Positions 20,592 through 34,523 of a DNA stretch of 64,000 nucleotides are shown here, one piece after another (the first letter of the stretch is position 1; each line of letters starts with the position of its first letter). The DNA comes from Gaeumannomyces sp. JS-464 (Eukaryota; Ascomycota; Sordariomycetes; Magnaporthales; Magnaporthaceae). The translations under genes were made by a program, and so were the position numbers. Under the pieces are notes generated by a model, which was not told where the DNA came from, ran no database searches, and was given only the letters and a program-made list of their open reading frames with translations. The DNA lies in the NCBI GenBank assembly GCA_002197995.1, contig NGZR01000002.1, positions 1,054,001 through 1,118,000 on the forward strand, written 5' to 3'.

Positions 20592-22566
20592 TCTTAGCTA
20601 ACAGGGTGGCATACGCTCTCCTTAGGGGCCCTTCGGCCTGGAAAAGCGCGTCGCTGCCACACCGGCCTCCGCGCTTTTTAACGCACATGCACGTAAATAC
20701 GCCGTCCCTGCTGCGAAACGCGCAACATTTAACAAGGCCTGAACAAGGCTAGGAAAACCTCCACGGCGTCGGCACCGACACAAGTGCCCTTTTCCCTTCC
20801 CCCCCTACCCTACACCCCAACGACACCCCTCCCTTAGCCCCAGCCCTACCCTTTCCCTAAGCACCCTACACGTTACAGCGCCCTCCCCCTCCTCCCAGCC
20901 TAAAGGCCCGACTCCCGGGTCGGCCGCAACGGCCGCGGAAGAGATAATCGCGAGCTTTACGCGTAAACAAAGCTAAACGGCTTTAATTTGCACGACTTTA
21001 GCCTAATCGATAAACGCTAGCATTACCTCCCTACCCCCGAAACGGCGCGCGAAGCGCACGGCTGGAAAGTTTGCTTTTTAAAATACGCGAAAAAAGTGCT
21101 GCTAGGCCAGCCAGCCCCTTTTTAAAAGGATAAAAAAGCTTTTGCAACTTTTAAACCTAATAATGCGCCCGGCACATAACGCCCGGCTTTAACCACTTAC
21201 GCGAACGCGGCTTGTACGGGATTTTAACAGCTTTAGCCATTTGCATAAACCCTAAAAAACCGTGCACTTCGGGCACTTTAGGAGCCCTGCCCACCCGCCG
21301 GCCTTAAACCCGATTACTAAATTTTAATTAAAATTTTAAAAAAAACGGTAGGTTTAAGGTAACAGTTAAACGGGCTTTAACATTTGCAAAGCCCTCGCTA
21401 ATAGCGAAAACTTTCCGTTTATTATAACGGACGTCTTAAAAGCTTACCGAATCCTAACGGGATTTATATTAAAAGCTAAAACAGCCGATATTTAAAATCG
21501 GCTTTTCTAGCACCGCTCGGAGCTAAGCCGCTTATATAACGCCGAACGGGTTAAAAAGCTTAAAAGTTAGTTTAATTACGTTATTTCCAAGTGCTTAACC
21601 ACTTTAATACACGGCTTTAGATAAAAAATCCCGGTATTTAAAAAACTGGTTTTAAAAAAGGTAAAAGCTTAAACAAGGATTAAACTGGTAAACGTTAAGC
21701 TTTTTAAGGCCGGCGTAAATTACTAAAAGCGTATATCGTAAATTATATCCTTTTATACGCCCGTGGCTCCGTTTCCACTTTAAAGCATTACTTTTTATTT
21801 ACGTTATATTAAACGCTACCCGCTTATTACGTAGCATATCTTCGAATGCCACGAGTACCACGTGGTTTGCAATTGCGCTAAAGCTAATAAGTGTTTGCAA
21901 TGCGGGAAAATTACCAACGATTAGCATATATAGCCGTATACAGCCCTTTCGCAATGTGCAAACTGCTAAGGCCCTTTTTAAACCGATAACCCAGAGTGCC
22001 TTATAAAGCTAGTACGGGTAAACGGTATGTTAAAGCGTTTAATTAAAAAGGAGTTAAACGCGGTTAAAACCTTGGGTGGGCGGGCATACTAGGCGGAGGC
22101 AAAAAAGGCAGCGGAAGCCGCCGCCGATATAATTGTAACCGCCGTAACCGCTACGGCTGTTACCGCTAATACCGATAACACCGCCGCTATTAACGGCGGC
22201 CCCGCCGCTTTTGTTACTGTTAAAGCATGCTTGTTAAACAGGTTAACGGCTTAATTAATAATTTTACCCCGGTAAGTTACCCCGGCTTTTAAAAAAGCGT
22301 TTAACACGGCTAATAAAAAAGGCATTATGCAAAAAAATTTAAAGTTAGCTTTAATAACCAGTACGAGGTGTTAGCAATTATAAAGCTGGACTTTTCCAAG
22401 CTGGAGCAAGGCACCGAAGTAAACGGAATCGCGTTGGAAAACGCATCGGAAAACGCTTTAAAAAGCGCCAAAATGCCCGCCGGCTAACAATACTAAAACC
22501 AAGCCCTTTAATATATTACCGCCACTTTTTCATATGCTAAAAGCTAACTGAATAATAGCATACGGG
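20592..22566 (+). mobile_element. Repeat D, left part: degenerate retroelement ORF1/gag-like region with Cys knuckles
   Basis: This is the oldest layer of the stack. The first 350 bp remain GC-rich and little mutated. Near 21,840-21,980 a frame reads HVVCNCAKANKCLQCGK and then SQCANC, with stops at Gln codons. This is a multi-knuckle arrangement like ORF1 of fungal Tad-type LINEs, followed by KRLIKKELNAVKTLGGRAYQ-like sequence. No reverse transcriptase remains in the window, so the LINE assignment is tentative. The sequence resumes at 62234 after the nested insertions. Confidence 0.4.
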
Positions 22567-22659
22567 TGTTACAATTAGGGGTTTGCTTTTAAAGTAAAGC
22601 ATTTTGGAGGTGGAAAAGGATAGTATCACTAGTTTAAAAAATAAAAAAACACGTGATTT
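22567..22659 (-). repeat. Solo LTR A3 (family A), left fragment
   Basis: tgttacaatta at 22567 and the next 90 bp match the end of family-A LTRs (for example 30484 and 61220). The LTR stops at 22659 where B1 is inserted and resumes at 61886. Its other flank lacks the family-A tract or gag, so it is a solo LTR. Confidence 0.75.
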
Positions 22660-22810
22660 TATTACGAAGCGAGTTTTAGCCCACGCCCAAACTACCACTA
22701 ACCTTTATATATAAACGGCTTTCCGCTACCGAATAGCTAAAAAACCTTTTTCTCTTCTCCTCGCGCAATAACAGTTTTTTTATACAAAACTTAAATGTTG
22801 CACTGTAACA
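22660..22810 (+). repeat. 5' LTR of B1
   Basis: It starts tattacgaagcg (from TGTTACG after RIP) and ends gttgcactgtaaca, followed by gtttattgcgcc at the start of the internal region. It matches 61734-61885 and, more distantly, the B2 LTRs. Confidence 0.8.
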
Positions 22811-24370
22811 GTTTATTGCGCCAACCTTTAAAAACCAGCCGATACGGTAACCGCTTTTTACTACGACCAAAACACGCAACATACTACGGAACCACACCCA
22901 AACTAAAACCACGCCGACGGATTGATACCAAAACGACGGTAGCATTACGATACCATAATACCATAATACCATAGTATATTAAAGTACGGTAAGAAATGCC
23001 CTCGCTAGGTATCTTTTACTAAAATCGCTAATTAAAAGCGCTAAAATAGTAAACGTAACGGCGTTTATTAGCGCAATAATTAGCAATTAAAAAGTGTCGA
23101 ATTAAATATACGGTGTTTTTTAAACATTAAATAATAGTATAAAAAATGCTTACAATTAATTAAAAAATTAAATAAAACCTAAGCGAAATAACCAAATACC
23201 GCTAAAAAGCAATTGGAAATTTTAAGCAAAAACGGCGAAATACGCGCAATATAAAAAGGAAAAGAAAGCGGCGTACTAGCACAAAGCCCAAATATTAAAA
23301 CGACTTAACGCCAGCTAAAACCAAATCCAAAAGCTAGAAAGCCAATTGGTAAAAGCTAAAGCGGCGCGCTAGATAACCCTGCTTAGCCCAAAAACACATA
23401 CCCCAATTATAACTAGGACTTTTACACCGCTTTTAAAAAACGACGGGGCCCCGCCGGCTTAACACTACATAATTACCGATAAGCCCGCATCTTTTTAACT
23501 AAAAAGCCATAACCCCCCCAATATTTTTAAGCGGGCAATTACTACCCGAAACCCGCTAAAAAGCGTACAAGTTTTAAAAAGCCCAATTATAAGCAAAGTT
23601 TGCACTAAACGAATACGCGTTTTTAAAATAAAAGAAAAGGTTTTATACGCCGGATAATTCCTTTTAGGATAAGCTTATAGCCTTATCAAAAACCGTATAC
23701 CTAATAGCGTTAACTTATTAACCCGTTAATTATTTATTATTAACGAGCTTTTTCGTACTTTAAACTTAATATATATTACCGCCAACGCCGCCGTATAAGC
23801 CGCTTAACGCCACTTCGCTAGCTTTAAGTAAAGTAAAAGCTGCTATGGAGATTTTATTAACGAGTTTTACAAATTAGCCGATTTATACGATGTAACGGAT
23901 ATATAATTCGTTAAAACTTTTAAAGCAAAAGTTAACGGCGAGCTAAGCACGCTTTCGCGGCCCACGCTTCCAAATTTGCGTTTCGGCCTTAACGTTTTTA
24001 ATAAATGGGTAGCGCTATTTTAAAACCTATTTAATAATATCGCAAATTACAATTATCGCTAAAAAGGTTATAACTAGTTAATATAAAACCGATATGCCGC
24101 GTAGTGAAACTTTAACAACGTTATAAACCTTAGCAAAATTAGTATAACAAAACGCTAAATTACGCCGAAAAAAAGGTAAAAGCGTAAAGTTAAACGATTT
24201 TGCTTTTATTACGGGAAAAACGGTTATATATTCCGCGAATGCTTAGCGAAAATTAGCGATATACCGTTAAAAAAAGAGTAAATTTTACGGCAAATCGCTC
24301 GCGAAGCATTAAAAGGCAATTAACATAAGCAAATACAAAAGACGAAGTTTTTTTTAATATAATAGGCTTT
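22811..24370 (+). pseudogene. B1 gag region, RIP-inactivated
   Basis: Gag-like remains with no long frame. A zinc-knuckle relic at about 24195-24240 reads FCFYYGKNGYIFREC, in which one Cys and the His have become Tyr, as RIP predicts. The matching B2 region (34524-36110) shows related remains. Confidence 0.6.
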
Positions 24371-24959
24371 AATATAATTTTTTCCTTTTTTACGTACTTT
24401 TGCCTAAATAATGCCGGAATTATCCCGTATTAATCGCTTATTAATACCGGGTGCTTTTTATAGGCATTTATTAATAACGTTTTCGCGCGCAAATATTAAT
24501 TAAAACGATAAAAGCTTTTACGATTAAAACCGCTCCGATTCGCTAACGGAAAAGTTACGAAATACCTTACTAAATTCGTTTAAATTAAATACCAGTTCGC
24601 CAGCAGGTTAAAAACCTTAATTATATACTAATAGCCGCTAAACGGCTTTAACGTTATTTTAAACCTGTTTTAATTACGATATTATAACTTTAATATCGAT
24701 TAAAAAGCGGGCACTTTATTAATTAACGACGAGACGATAATAAAAACCTATTACGCCACACCCGGTTTAAAAGTTAAGATATTTAATGGTTTAAATTTTG
24801 CTATGTTTTGTAAACAATTAGGAATGTAAATAAAATGAACCACTTTAAAAAAACTTTTTTTAATATAATAATAAACCGTTTTATTAACCCGCGAAGCAGT
24901 TTATAAATCGCTAAAAAAACGCTAATAATATTTTATAAACCATTTTTACTTTAAATAAC

Positions 24960-27900
24960 GCTTTATACGATACCCCGCTAACCTCGAAATTGGAAAACTT
25001 CCAAAATTGGATTAATAAAGCATTACATTTTCGCCGGGTATCCGAAAAAGATATTAAAAAGTACTTAAAAGGAATAACGTTAGCAATAATACAGGAAATT
25101 CTTAATAAATTGCTTAAAAAATTAAAAAATTTAGCCGATTATTTTTCGCTTAAAAACGTGGAAATATTGCTATTATACCGGTTATTTAATTATAAAATTA
25201 AGCTTTTTACCGGATAAACGCCGCTATATAGCTATTACCGCGCTATATTACCCGGAAAGCTACGTATAATGCGAAAATACTTAAACGAGCATTTAAATAA
25301 AGGTTTTATACGTTTTAGCTAATCCCCCGCCGCCGCACTAATGCTTTTCGCGCGGAAATTTGGCGGAAATGTAAAGGTATGCGTAAATTATAAAGGTTTA
25401 AATAACGTTATTATTAAAAACCGCTATTTAATTTCATTTATTAAGGAAACTTTAAACGCATTGTTAAAAGCGAAATGGTTTACTAAGTTCGATATTACGG
25501 CGGCATTTAACCGTTTACGTATCGCTTTAAAAAACGAATGGAAAACCGCGTTTATTACGAAGTTCAGCTTATTCGAATGCCTCGTTGCGAATTTCGGCAT
25601 AATAAAGGTTTTAAGTTCGTTTTAACACTATATTAACCATACGATAAACGATTCGCTAAATAGGTTCGCTATAATATACCTAAACGACGTGCTTATATAT
25701 AGCGAAACGTAAGCGAAACATTAGCGATACGTTAAAAAAGTGGTATAAAAGCTTTTAAACGCCGGTTTTACAATCGATATTTGGAAATGCGAATTTAACG
25801 TTTAAAAAACGAAATATTTAAATTTAGCAATTATAACGCAAAAAATACGGATGGATAAGAAAAAAGTTTAAGCGATTAAAAACTAGCAAAAGCTTTAATT
25901 GTTAAAAGACTTTTAACGTTTCGTCGGCTTTGCTAACTTTTACCGACGGTTTATTAAAAGCTTTTTTAAAATCGCGTAACTTTTTATAACATTAATAAGC
26001 TATAAAAACTGGTTAAACACTTTTACGAACGAGGTTATAACGGCGTTTTAACAATTAAAAAACGCTTTTTCGTTAACGATTATTTTAGCTTTTTACGACC
26101 TTATTAAAAGGATTATCGTAAAAGCAAACGCGTTTAACTAAGCGTTAAACGAGGTATTATTACAAATTAATAAGTTAAAAATCCGCTAACTAATCGCTTT
26201 TTTTTTTAGCAAAGCATTCGCTAACAAAATGCAATTACGAAATTTACAATAAAAAGTTCCTAGCAATTGTTAAAGCATTTAAAAAATAGCGCTTAAAATT
26301 ATAAAGTACGAAATAAGCAATGGAAATGTGGTTAAATTATAAAAACCTTTAATATTTCGCTATTATTAAACTATTAAACTAAGGTTAAATTTGCTAGTTG
26401 GAATTTCTTAGCGATTTTAAATTCCAAATTATGTATAAACCAGGCAAATTAACCGTAATGCTAAACGCACTTTCCCGGCTATTTAGCGTAAAACCGGCGG
26501 ATATTTAAAACGTAAAAAACGATAAAATCGCATTTTAACGCCGCATATTATTGCTAGTTAACGTATAGCAAGCGAAAAACTAGTAATAAGCCGTTAACGG
26601 GCTAATATATAAATAACCGATATTGCGGCGATTAAACGTATCGCAATTTATAAATACATATATTAATAACGCTTACGCTAAATGCAAAACGATACAAGTT
26701 ATATTAGCGGCGTTACGAGACTTAGCGACGAAGCAGTTTTTTAACGCTATTCGAAAACATAAAATCGCTATTACCGATTGCTTAGCGATTTGCGGTCGAA
26801 TTTACATTGGTAAACGATTGTAAATCTCGTTTAATAACGCATTTCGACTTTAAATCTTCCACCGTATATATAATTTACCGCTAAAAAAGCACTTTAGCAA
26901 AACGAAAACGTACGACCTTACTTATAGGACTTATACGTGGCCGGGTTTTTAGCAAAACGTTAGCGCTTTCGTACGAAAATGCCACTTTTATAAAATGGTT
27001 AAAAAAGGGAAAAGCCTATTAAGCGGCTTTTTAAAGCCTTTCCTAGTGCCATTCCGGCCGTAAGTAAATATTTTTATGGATTTTATTAAGCTATTGCTAA
27101 AATGTAAACCAAACGGCGTTATGCATAAAAACGTTTTAATAGTAATTAACCGATTAATAAAAATAAAACATTATATCCTTATCGGCGTTACGAATGCAAA
27201 CGTTTTAATAAACGCTTTCGTTTTATCGGTTTATCGCTACCACGAAACTTTAAATATTATTATGTTTAATAAAAATACCTAATTTATATCGGCTTTTTTA
27301 GAAAAAACTGTTAAAACGTTTAAAAATCGCCTTTCGCCACTTATCGTTACATTACCCGGAATTTAATAACTAAACGGAAATCGTTAACGCATATATAAAA
27401 TAATACTTTTAGGCGTTTTACTCGTTTTACTAAAACGATTAAATGGATTAGCTACTAATTAAAAAGCTTACTAGTAATAATTAAATGTTAAAAACTACGC
27501 ACGGTACTTTTTTTTCGCTAACTATAAATAGCATCCGTATATAAGGATAAAACTGAAAATAAAACGAAAAAACGGTAATACGTTAACAATTTAACGTGAA
27601 ATTTATAACGTTATTATAATTGCAAACCGTTTTAAAAAGGTTTTTAAATTTGTTAAAATATTAGCAAAAGCATCGAAAAAACGCTACGTAAAAGCGGCGA
27701 ACCGCTACCGTTAAAACGTAAGCACGTTCGAAATCGGCAACCGAATATAAGTAAATACGAAATATATAACGTTTTTACGCCCCACTTTTAAGTTTAACGA
27801 TAAATGGAGGCTTATTCCACGTAATAAAGGTTTACCCACGCGTTTTTACAGTTTAACTGCTCGCGAAATATAAAATTTTCCGCGTTTTCCACATATTTTT

Positions 27901-28100
27901 AATCGCGCGAAAAAAGTTAAAACTACCCGGGCAGGATTAAATTAATAAACAGTACGCGGGGAAAGTAAATGGCTTAAAATTAACAAAGCATTTAAGCGAA
28001 AAGAATAAAAGCACGAGGGTTTAATAATATTTTAATTGCATTTTAAACTTTAAAAGCACGTTGAAAAACTTGCAATATAAAGTTAAATGGGTAGCATTAC
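24960..28100 (+). pseudogene. B1 pol: reverse transcriptase, RNase H, integrase, RIP-inactivated
   Basis: RT is clear at 25341-25760 (MLFARKFGGNVKVCVNYKGLNNV, then KFDITAAFNRLRIA). The catalytic YxDD reads YLND at 25676-25687, with the first Asp turned into Asn. RNase H-like sequence follows to about 26420. Integrase core sequence lies at about 27070-27560 (DFIKLLLKC, then NVLIVINRLIKIKHY). Many TAA/TAG codons interrupt it. Confidence 0.75.
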
Positions 28101-28379
28101 ACGCGCTTATATAACAGCTATCGCGGGATTTAAAAAGCGCGAACGATAAAATTTAAAAGTTTTATAAACGCCACCCGTATAAACCGGGGCTACCGTTATA
28201 ATAACGGCTATTAGTAGTAACTTCGGCGTAAAAACGGCGCACGCCCGGCTTCGTATAACGTTTTAAAACGGAATAACCACTTAAAAAACTAAAAGGTAAG
28301 CCGAAAAAAATACCGCAATTTTAATTGCCTAATTTAACTAAACTATTACAAAAAAACGCTAATAAATAGCGCTAAAATA

Positions 28380-30483
28380 AAGGAAAATAAACGAAATTAA
28401 AACGAAATTATACTACTATACCGGGATAAATACAGCCTTATACTATTACCATATGCCATTATTAACATTGGTTAAAACGTTATCGTTTTCGTTTTTAAAG
28501 CTATTAACTTTAGCGTTAACTCGGCTATTAACCGCAACGTTACCACCGTTACCTTAAAGCTTTGCTTTTTTAAAACCGGCGAAAAAAAATTTACTAGCGT
28601 TAAAATCGAAAAGAGAATTATTCGATATATGGTCGTGGTTCGGGAAAGTAATATTATAAACTACCCCTTCGTTTTTAATTCGCTAAATGTTCGTTAATAA
28701 AAGGTTAGCGAAAAACGCGCGAATTTCTTTTATAACGTTATTATTAACGCGGTTAATAAAATTATACGCGGCTTTATAGCACATATTATATATATATTAT
28801 TACGACGGATATTAGCTCGCGTAACGCTTTAAAAACGACGGAACGTTTCCGCATTATAACTATCCCACTTCGCGTAAAAAATATTAATAAAGTAACGATA
28901 AACAAGCTTTTATAAACGGTTACCGTCGTCGGTATTATAAAAGCGGGGCTATACAAACATTTTGTTAATATTATAGCATTAAAATAACGAAACGATAAGC
29001 TATATAAAAGCATTATAACTATATTTAGCAAAGCGATTACTAAGCGGCGCGGCGATTAAAACGCTTATTCGGCGGGATAAAAAAGTTAACCTGTTTACGC
29101 GTTTTAGCGAAAGCGGCAATAAACTCGCGTTTAATATGCTTTTACTGCAAAAAAACAAAAGCGGTTAACGCTAATAATCGCTTAGGAAAACCATAAAAAA
29201 TTACTAACGTTACGGCTTTTTTTCGAGCCACTCGCACCACGCTATTTATCGCTTTAAAAGCTAACGCGAACAAACGCGTTAAATAGCAAATATATCGCTT
29301 TAAATACGGCATTAAAGCGCCGTAAATTAAACAACGTGTAATCGTTAAAGTTAGCATTAACTACGTTATTACCACCGTTTACGTATTTAGCGGCGTTTTA
29401 ACGGCAAAGCTTTTAATAATAAGTGGTAGCGCGATAAAAAAACTCGCTAAAAGCTTAAAAATAAACGAAATCCTTTAAATCGTTACGAAAAAACAGGGAT
29501 AGCTAGCTAAAATATGTTAATAAAAAACTAGCGAAATAAAGGTAATAATACGTATTTATTGGTAAAAGCGTTACTTTTATTAGGCTTAAAGCCTTTCGTT
29601 AAAAGTAATAAACAAATCTATAAATCTGGTACTGGTTTTTATATTGTGCATGTTTTAAAAAGGAATTTAATTACAAAAAGGGGATTGGAAAATCCCTTTT
29701 TATAAGCTCGTAGGAGCGCACGGCTTTGGGCCCGTTGCTTTACGAAGTGTGGGAGTTTATCCGGTGCACGCGCTAATTACGTGGATTAACATATTTTATA
29801 ATAAAACTTATTACGAGTGCCGCATTAATCGCAAAAATCCGATTAAGCCGATTTGCAACCGGCGTTCGTAAAATGGCACGTTATTTTAAACGCTTCGATT
29901 ATTTGCTCGAATAACAGCGTAACGCGGGCGAAAACCAAAGTGCCATACGTTTTAAAGCGGTCCGCATATAAAAAATGTAAATGCGCGTGGTAAAAGCGAT
30001 ATCGCGGCCGAATATTTCGCTAAAGCGAAAAAAAAAACGGGAATTATCGCAACGATAGCGAAAGCACGTAAAAAAACGAAACGGGTGCGCGGGAATAAAA
30101 AAAGCTTAATAAAAAAGCTTACGCGCGTAAAAGCGCTAACGATAAAACGGCGCAAAACTAAAAGAAAAGCGGCGAAAACGTAACGTTACAACGTTATTAT
30201 TATTATTTTAATTGAAAATTTGCCGGGCGCGATAAAAACGGAGTAAAGCAAATGGAAGAAAAATAAAACGTAACGAAAGCATAGCGAAAAGACGGAAGGA
30301 TAACGAATAAAAATATAACGCAAGCGAGCATAAAAACCCAACGGAAAAAGGAAAAGCGATATGGCCGAACGCGACCCGCGACCGGAAACGGATAAAAACG
30401 GAGCTAAAAATAAGGTAAGGAAAAAGTAAAAAAAGAGTAAAATCCGGCGTAAAAGCATTAAAAAATTAAGCAGCGCGTATAAG
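28380..30483 (+). other. B1 post-integrase region of unknown content
   Basis: About 2 kb of B1 lies between integrase and the A2 insertion. The last third can be aligned by eye with B2 at about 47950-48700. No known domain was recognised and no frame is intact. A perfect hairpin-like segment (aaaaaggggatt/aatccctttt) lies near 29675-29702. Confidence 0.45.
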
Positions 30484-30908
30484 GTTACAATTAAAGGTTT
30501 GCTTTTAAAGTAAAAGCACCTCGAAAAGGTAAGAACAATATCGCTAATTTGGGTAACAAAAAAACACGTAATTTAAAAGGTAATTTAATTACTTACTTTA
30601 AAAAAATGCTTAAAAGCTAACTTAAGTTAACTAATGCTAAAGTTTAATCCAAACTACTTAAAATAGTAAAAAACCATTTTTATATATACGTTACCTTTTA
30701 CCTTATATTAAGTTAAATTTGTAAATTTGTAATCCTTTTAACACAAATCCAAAAATCTTTTTTAGCTTTATAAATCTGTAGTTTTTTTAACACAAATCCA
30801 AAAATCCAGCTATGGTTACGTAATTTTACGTATTCGGGTGCGGGGCAAAAGCACCGTTTAAAACCCTTTTCGACTTGCCGCCCTAAAGTTTGCATACTAG
30901 TCGTAATA
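30484..30908 (-). repeat. 3' LTR of A2
   Basis: It reads gttacaattaaagg at the left and ctagtcgtaata at the right, the reverse complement of the family-A LTR. Next to it, taggtttccccttttaag is the complement of the polypurine tract. Confidence 0.75.
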
Positions 30909-31023
30909 TTAGGTTTCCCCTTTTAAGCCAAATCCTTTTTATTACGTTTTATCGCCCCGCTTTTTATTAATAGTAAATACTTTCCTTTTTTACCATTTCC
31001 CATCCCCTTTTTATTTTAACAAA

Positions 31024-31484
31024 ATGTTTGGTCGGGTGTAAAAACGTCCTTTTGCGAAAAAAACCTTTTAACGTAAAGATTTGCTCGTTTAAATCGTTTT
31101 TTCTTTTATCGAAATGCTTTTTTGCTTTTTTTACCACGAGGTTTTAAAGCGTAAAAAGTGCAAAGCTTTTTTTTAAAACTCCTTTTAATGCGTGAAATGC
31201 TTTAATCGGAACCGCATAAGTTGCGATATTTAAGTCCTTCGCTTGAGCAATTTCGTTTTATCGGTTTTTAATACCAGCAAATAAAAGCGGAAATCGAAAC
31301 GGTAAAAGAAAAACGACGCGTTTTGGATAACGAACGTCGTACTTTGGATAATAAACTCGAGCGTTTGCGAAAACAAAAGAAAATATAGTTTAAAAAGAAA
31401 ATGCGTGTAATTCGTCGTAGTATTAACGCTATGGAAAAGTTGGAACGTGCCGAACGGGAGGAGGCCGACCGGGCGGCTCGCTAA
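31024..31484 (+). pseudogene. Accessory ORF of family A in A2, antisense to pol, coiled-coil protein
   Basis: In A2 pol runs on the minus strand, while this frame runs on the plus strand between pol and the 3' LTR. It begins MFGRV at 31024 and ends with a long charged segment (about 31270-31481: KAEIETVKEKRRVLDNERR, then KLERLRKQKK and MEKLERAEREEADRAAR) before TAA. The second half is a clean coiled-coil frame; the first half needs a frame change. Related copies lie at 59390-59916 (minus) and 63323-63830 (plus). Function is unknown. Confidence 0.6.
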
Positions 31485-31708
31485 ACTGCTTCGCACTTCG
31501 AGCCTTTCGTAGCTCTTTTCGTTCCTATCGATTAGCAAATGCCTAAAGTTAATCCTAATTTGGAATTGCTTGCTTTTTTAACCGGGTAAATTATAACTCC
31601 TCCTAATAACTTTTTTAAATTTTATAGCGCATTAAGCGTGGTTTTAATTTTCCTACCGAGGTTTCGGGTTTAAATCCCGGTATAACCGTAAAGGTTTTTC
31701 CTATTACG

Positions 31709-31752
31709 GCCGTTTATACGCACGAAACACAGCCGGTATATGTATAAACGGC
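31709..31752. terminator. 11-bp inverted repeat between convergent ORFs of A2
   Basis: Arms gccgtttatac (31709-31719) and gtataaacggc (31742-31752) are perfect complements. The same structure is kept in A1 (59033-59076). It lies between the ends of pol and of the antisense ORF, where a bidirectional terminator or 3'-end signal would sit. The role is inferred. Confidence 0.4.
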
Positions 31753-31984
31753 TGCGGTAAGCGGCCCGCCTTTTTATTTTTTGCTAACTTTTTTATAAAT
31801 GTTTTTATCGGTATTTTTTTAAAAGTTTTTAGCAATTTATAAAATTAGTTTCTTTTTCCCACGTGTTTTCCTCGTAACCGTACTTTTTCCATTTAATTAA
31901 ATACTTTTTTAAACTTGTTTTTTAACTTATAGTTTAAAATTTTTTAATTTCGTACTTTTATTTTAAATCGATTTTTATTAACTC

Positions 31985-34343
31985 GTCGCTTTTAAAGCCC
32001 GGTAACGCTAATTCGAATAAGGAAATATAAAAAACCGGGTAGGATTTTATGGTTAATGGTAATCGAAATTTATAATTTACATTTAAAACCTTTTTTAATA
32101 CTTTAAATAGTTCCAATTTCTTATAGTTTAGCTTATCGCTCGGTTTTTTGTTTTAATATTTCGTCGAAAAAGATAAACGCTATCCCTTTTTTTAAAAGTT
32201 GGTTTTTTAATCCTTTTTTTATTTGCTTAAATAGTTATACAATGCCGCAGCTTTTTTAGCTTTATTTAAAAGTGTTTATATAATTTGGTAAATTCCGTTA
32301 TTTGTATTTCCTTTATTAAAGCATATTTTTCTACCTTAGGTTTTTTATACGCTATTAGCGTAAACTCGTAATTTGCATAAAACGGTGTAATTTTTATGCT
32401 TTCGTAAATTAAGCTATTATAAGCGAATTAAACTATAAAAAGTAATTATACTTAATCGTTTTATTTATAATTAACGTAATAACGTAAATACTGCTTTATA
32501 GTTTAATTCGTTTGTTTTATTTGTTAATTTATTTAAAAATGGTAAATTATAAACAAAAAGTGCTTTGCTTTTAGCCTACTCGTAAGCCTTTTCCAAAACT
32601 TGCTTATAAATAGCTTATTTTATCCGTAATTAAACGGTTCGGCGTACCGTATTCCGCTATTATATGCTTAATAAATACGTACGTTAGCTTTGTAACGTCG
32701 CTGCTTTTTTATATGGTAAAAATAAAGCGTATTTGGTAAGCTTATCTATTATTACTAATATATTATCGTACTTTACTTTAATTAACGGTTTTTTGGATTA
32801 GGGAAATTTAATAACGAAATTTATAATAATTTTGCTATGCTCCATCCGGTACTAGCAAAAGTTGCAATAATTCGTACGGTTTATGCTTATTAGCTTTGTT
32901 TTTTACACAACTTTCGCAATTTTTTATTGCGTTTTATATTTCGGCTCGAGTTTTTACGAACTTATATATTGTTATAACCGTTTCCATGTTTTTTTACGTT
33001 TTAATAACCGTATGCTAATTGGTTATAAATTTGTTGGATTTTTTTTAAGGTTTAAACTTTTCCTTATCGGACCGTTTTAGCGAAAATCCTTTACACCGGA
33101 ACTAAAAATCCGTTTAGTTTTTTTGCTAAAATTATTCGTGTTTTTTTAAATACTGCAACTTAATAGTCCGGTCGTCGGTTTAAAGCGTCCGCCCGGCCGT
33201 TTTCCGACCTTTTCCGGTATTCGACCCGAATATCGTAGTTTTGCAAAAACTCGCTTTAACGGATTTGCCGTTTATTTAGGTTTTTGCTTATAGTAAAATG
33301 TGTTAAGTTTTTGTAATCCGTATATATTATAACCTAATTCTTGGTTTTATAAAAATATAACCGCCATTTTTCAAATGCTCGGATTATTATTAAAAGTTTT
33401 TTATTGTAAATTTAATAATTTAACTTAGGTTTATTTACTTTTTGCGAAAAAACGTATAAAAGTGCAACCGTTTTTAATCGTTTTATTATTCGAATTAACC
33501 GCTAATCGCGTAATTCGACGCGTCGGTTTTAATTTCGAAAAGTTTTTTTAAGTTTAAAAATGCTAATATCAGTTTTTTTTACGGCGTTTCGTAATTGCTT
33601 AAAAGCTTTTTATTTTTATCCTTTTTAATAAAACTAATAATTGTTTTTGGTAAAATTTGTAAATAGTATGGCGATTTTGCTATATTTGCGGATAAACCGC
33701 TTATAAAAGTTTAAAATTTTTAAAAACCTTCGTATTTCCGTAACGTTTTTAAATATAAGCCATTTTTTAACTTTTTCGAGCTTTTTAAGGTTTATACAAA
33801 CCTGTCCAAATATAATTACGAATTTTAAAAAAGCGACTTTTTACGAATGCCATTCGCATTTTTCTAGTTTAATAAAAAGCTTTACGTTTAACAGTTTTTG
33901 GAGTATTTTATATACGTATTTGCTATACTTTTTTACCGTTTTCGAAAAAATTAAAATATGGTTTAAATACGCGAAAATAAAAAAGTCGAAATATTCGCGC
34001 AATATATGGTTAATTATCTTTTAAAACGTGGCTAATACGTTAATAAGCCCGAAAATTATTACTAAAAATTTATAGCATTTAAGCCTGGTTTTAAAAGCCG
34101 TAAACCACTTTTAGCCTTTTTTAATCCGTATTAAGCTGTAAGCTTTTCGTAAATTTAAAACCGTAAAATCCTGGGTTTTACCGAGCTTATGGCGCAATTT
34201 ATCGATAAAAAGTATAAAATACCGATTTTTAACAATAGCCTCGTTTAACGGTCGGTAATCGATGCATATCCGCTCCGTTTCGTTTTTCTTTTTTTTTATA
34301 AAATTTTATATTTTATTAAAAAATCGGAAGTTTTAATATATCC
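31985..34343 (-). pseudogene. A2 pol, 3' half (chromodomain, integrase, RNase H, part of RT)
   Basis: This is the reverse complement of the A1 region from about 56440 to 58990, readable segment by segment but full of stops. It ends abruptly at 34343 with tatcc, where B2 is inserted, and resumes at 48956. Confidence 0.7.
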
Positions 34344-34523
34344 TATTACGAAACGATCCCCAGCTACTACTTAGCTACTACCTAATATTACAAAGCGATT
34401 TCCAACCACCACCTAGCTTATATATATACGGCTTTCCGCTATTAAATAAATAGGAGTTCTTTTTTTTCCCTCCTCGCGCAATAACAAGCTTTTTTCTTAG
34501 CATTTAAATGTTGCATTATAATA
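34344..34523 (+). repeat. 5' LTR of B2
   Basis: It begins tattacgaaacg and ends ttgcattataata, 180 bp, the same length as the 3' LTR at 48776-48955. Confidence 0.85.

Noticed and set aside
30186..30458. Hydrophobic minus-strand frames in the RIP block (for example 30186-30458, 28786-29031, 48403-48666) as membrane proteins
   Set aside because: They are complements of Lys/Ala-rich RIP-altered sequence. AT-rich codons give artificial Phe/Leu/Ile runs, and none has family features.
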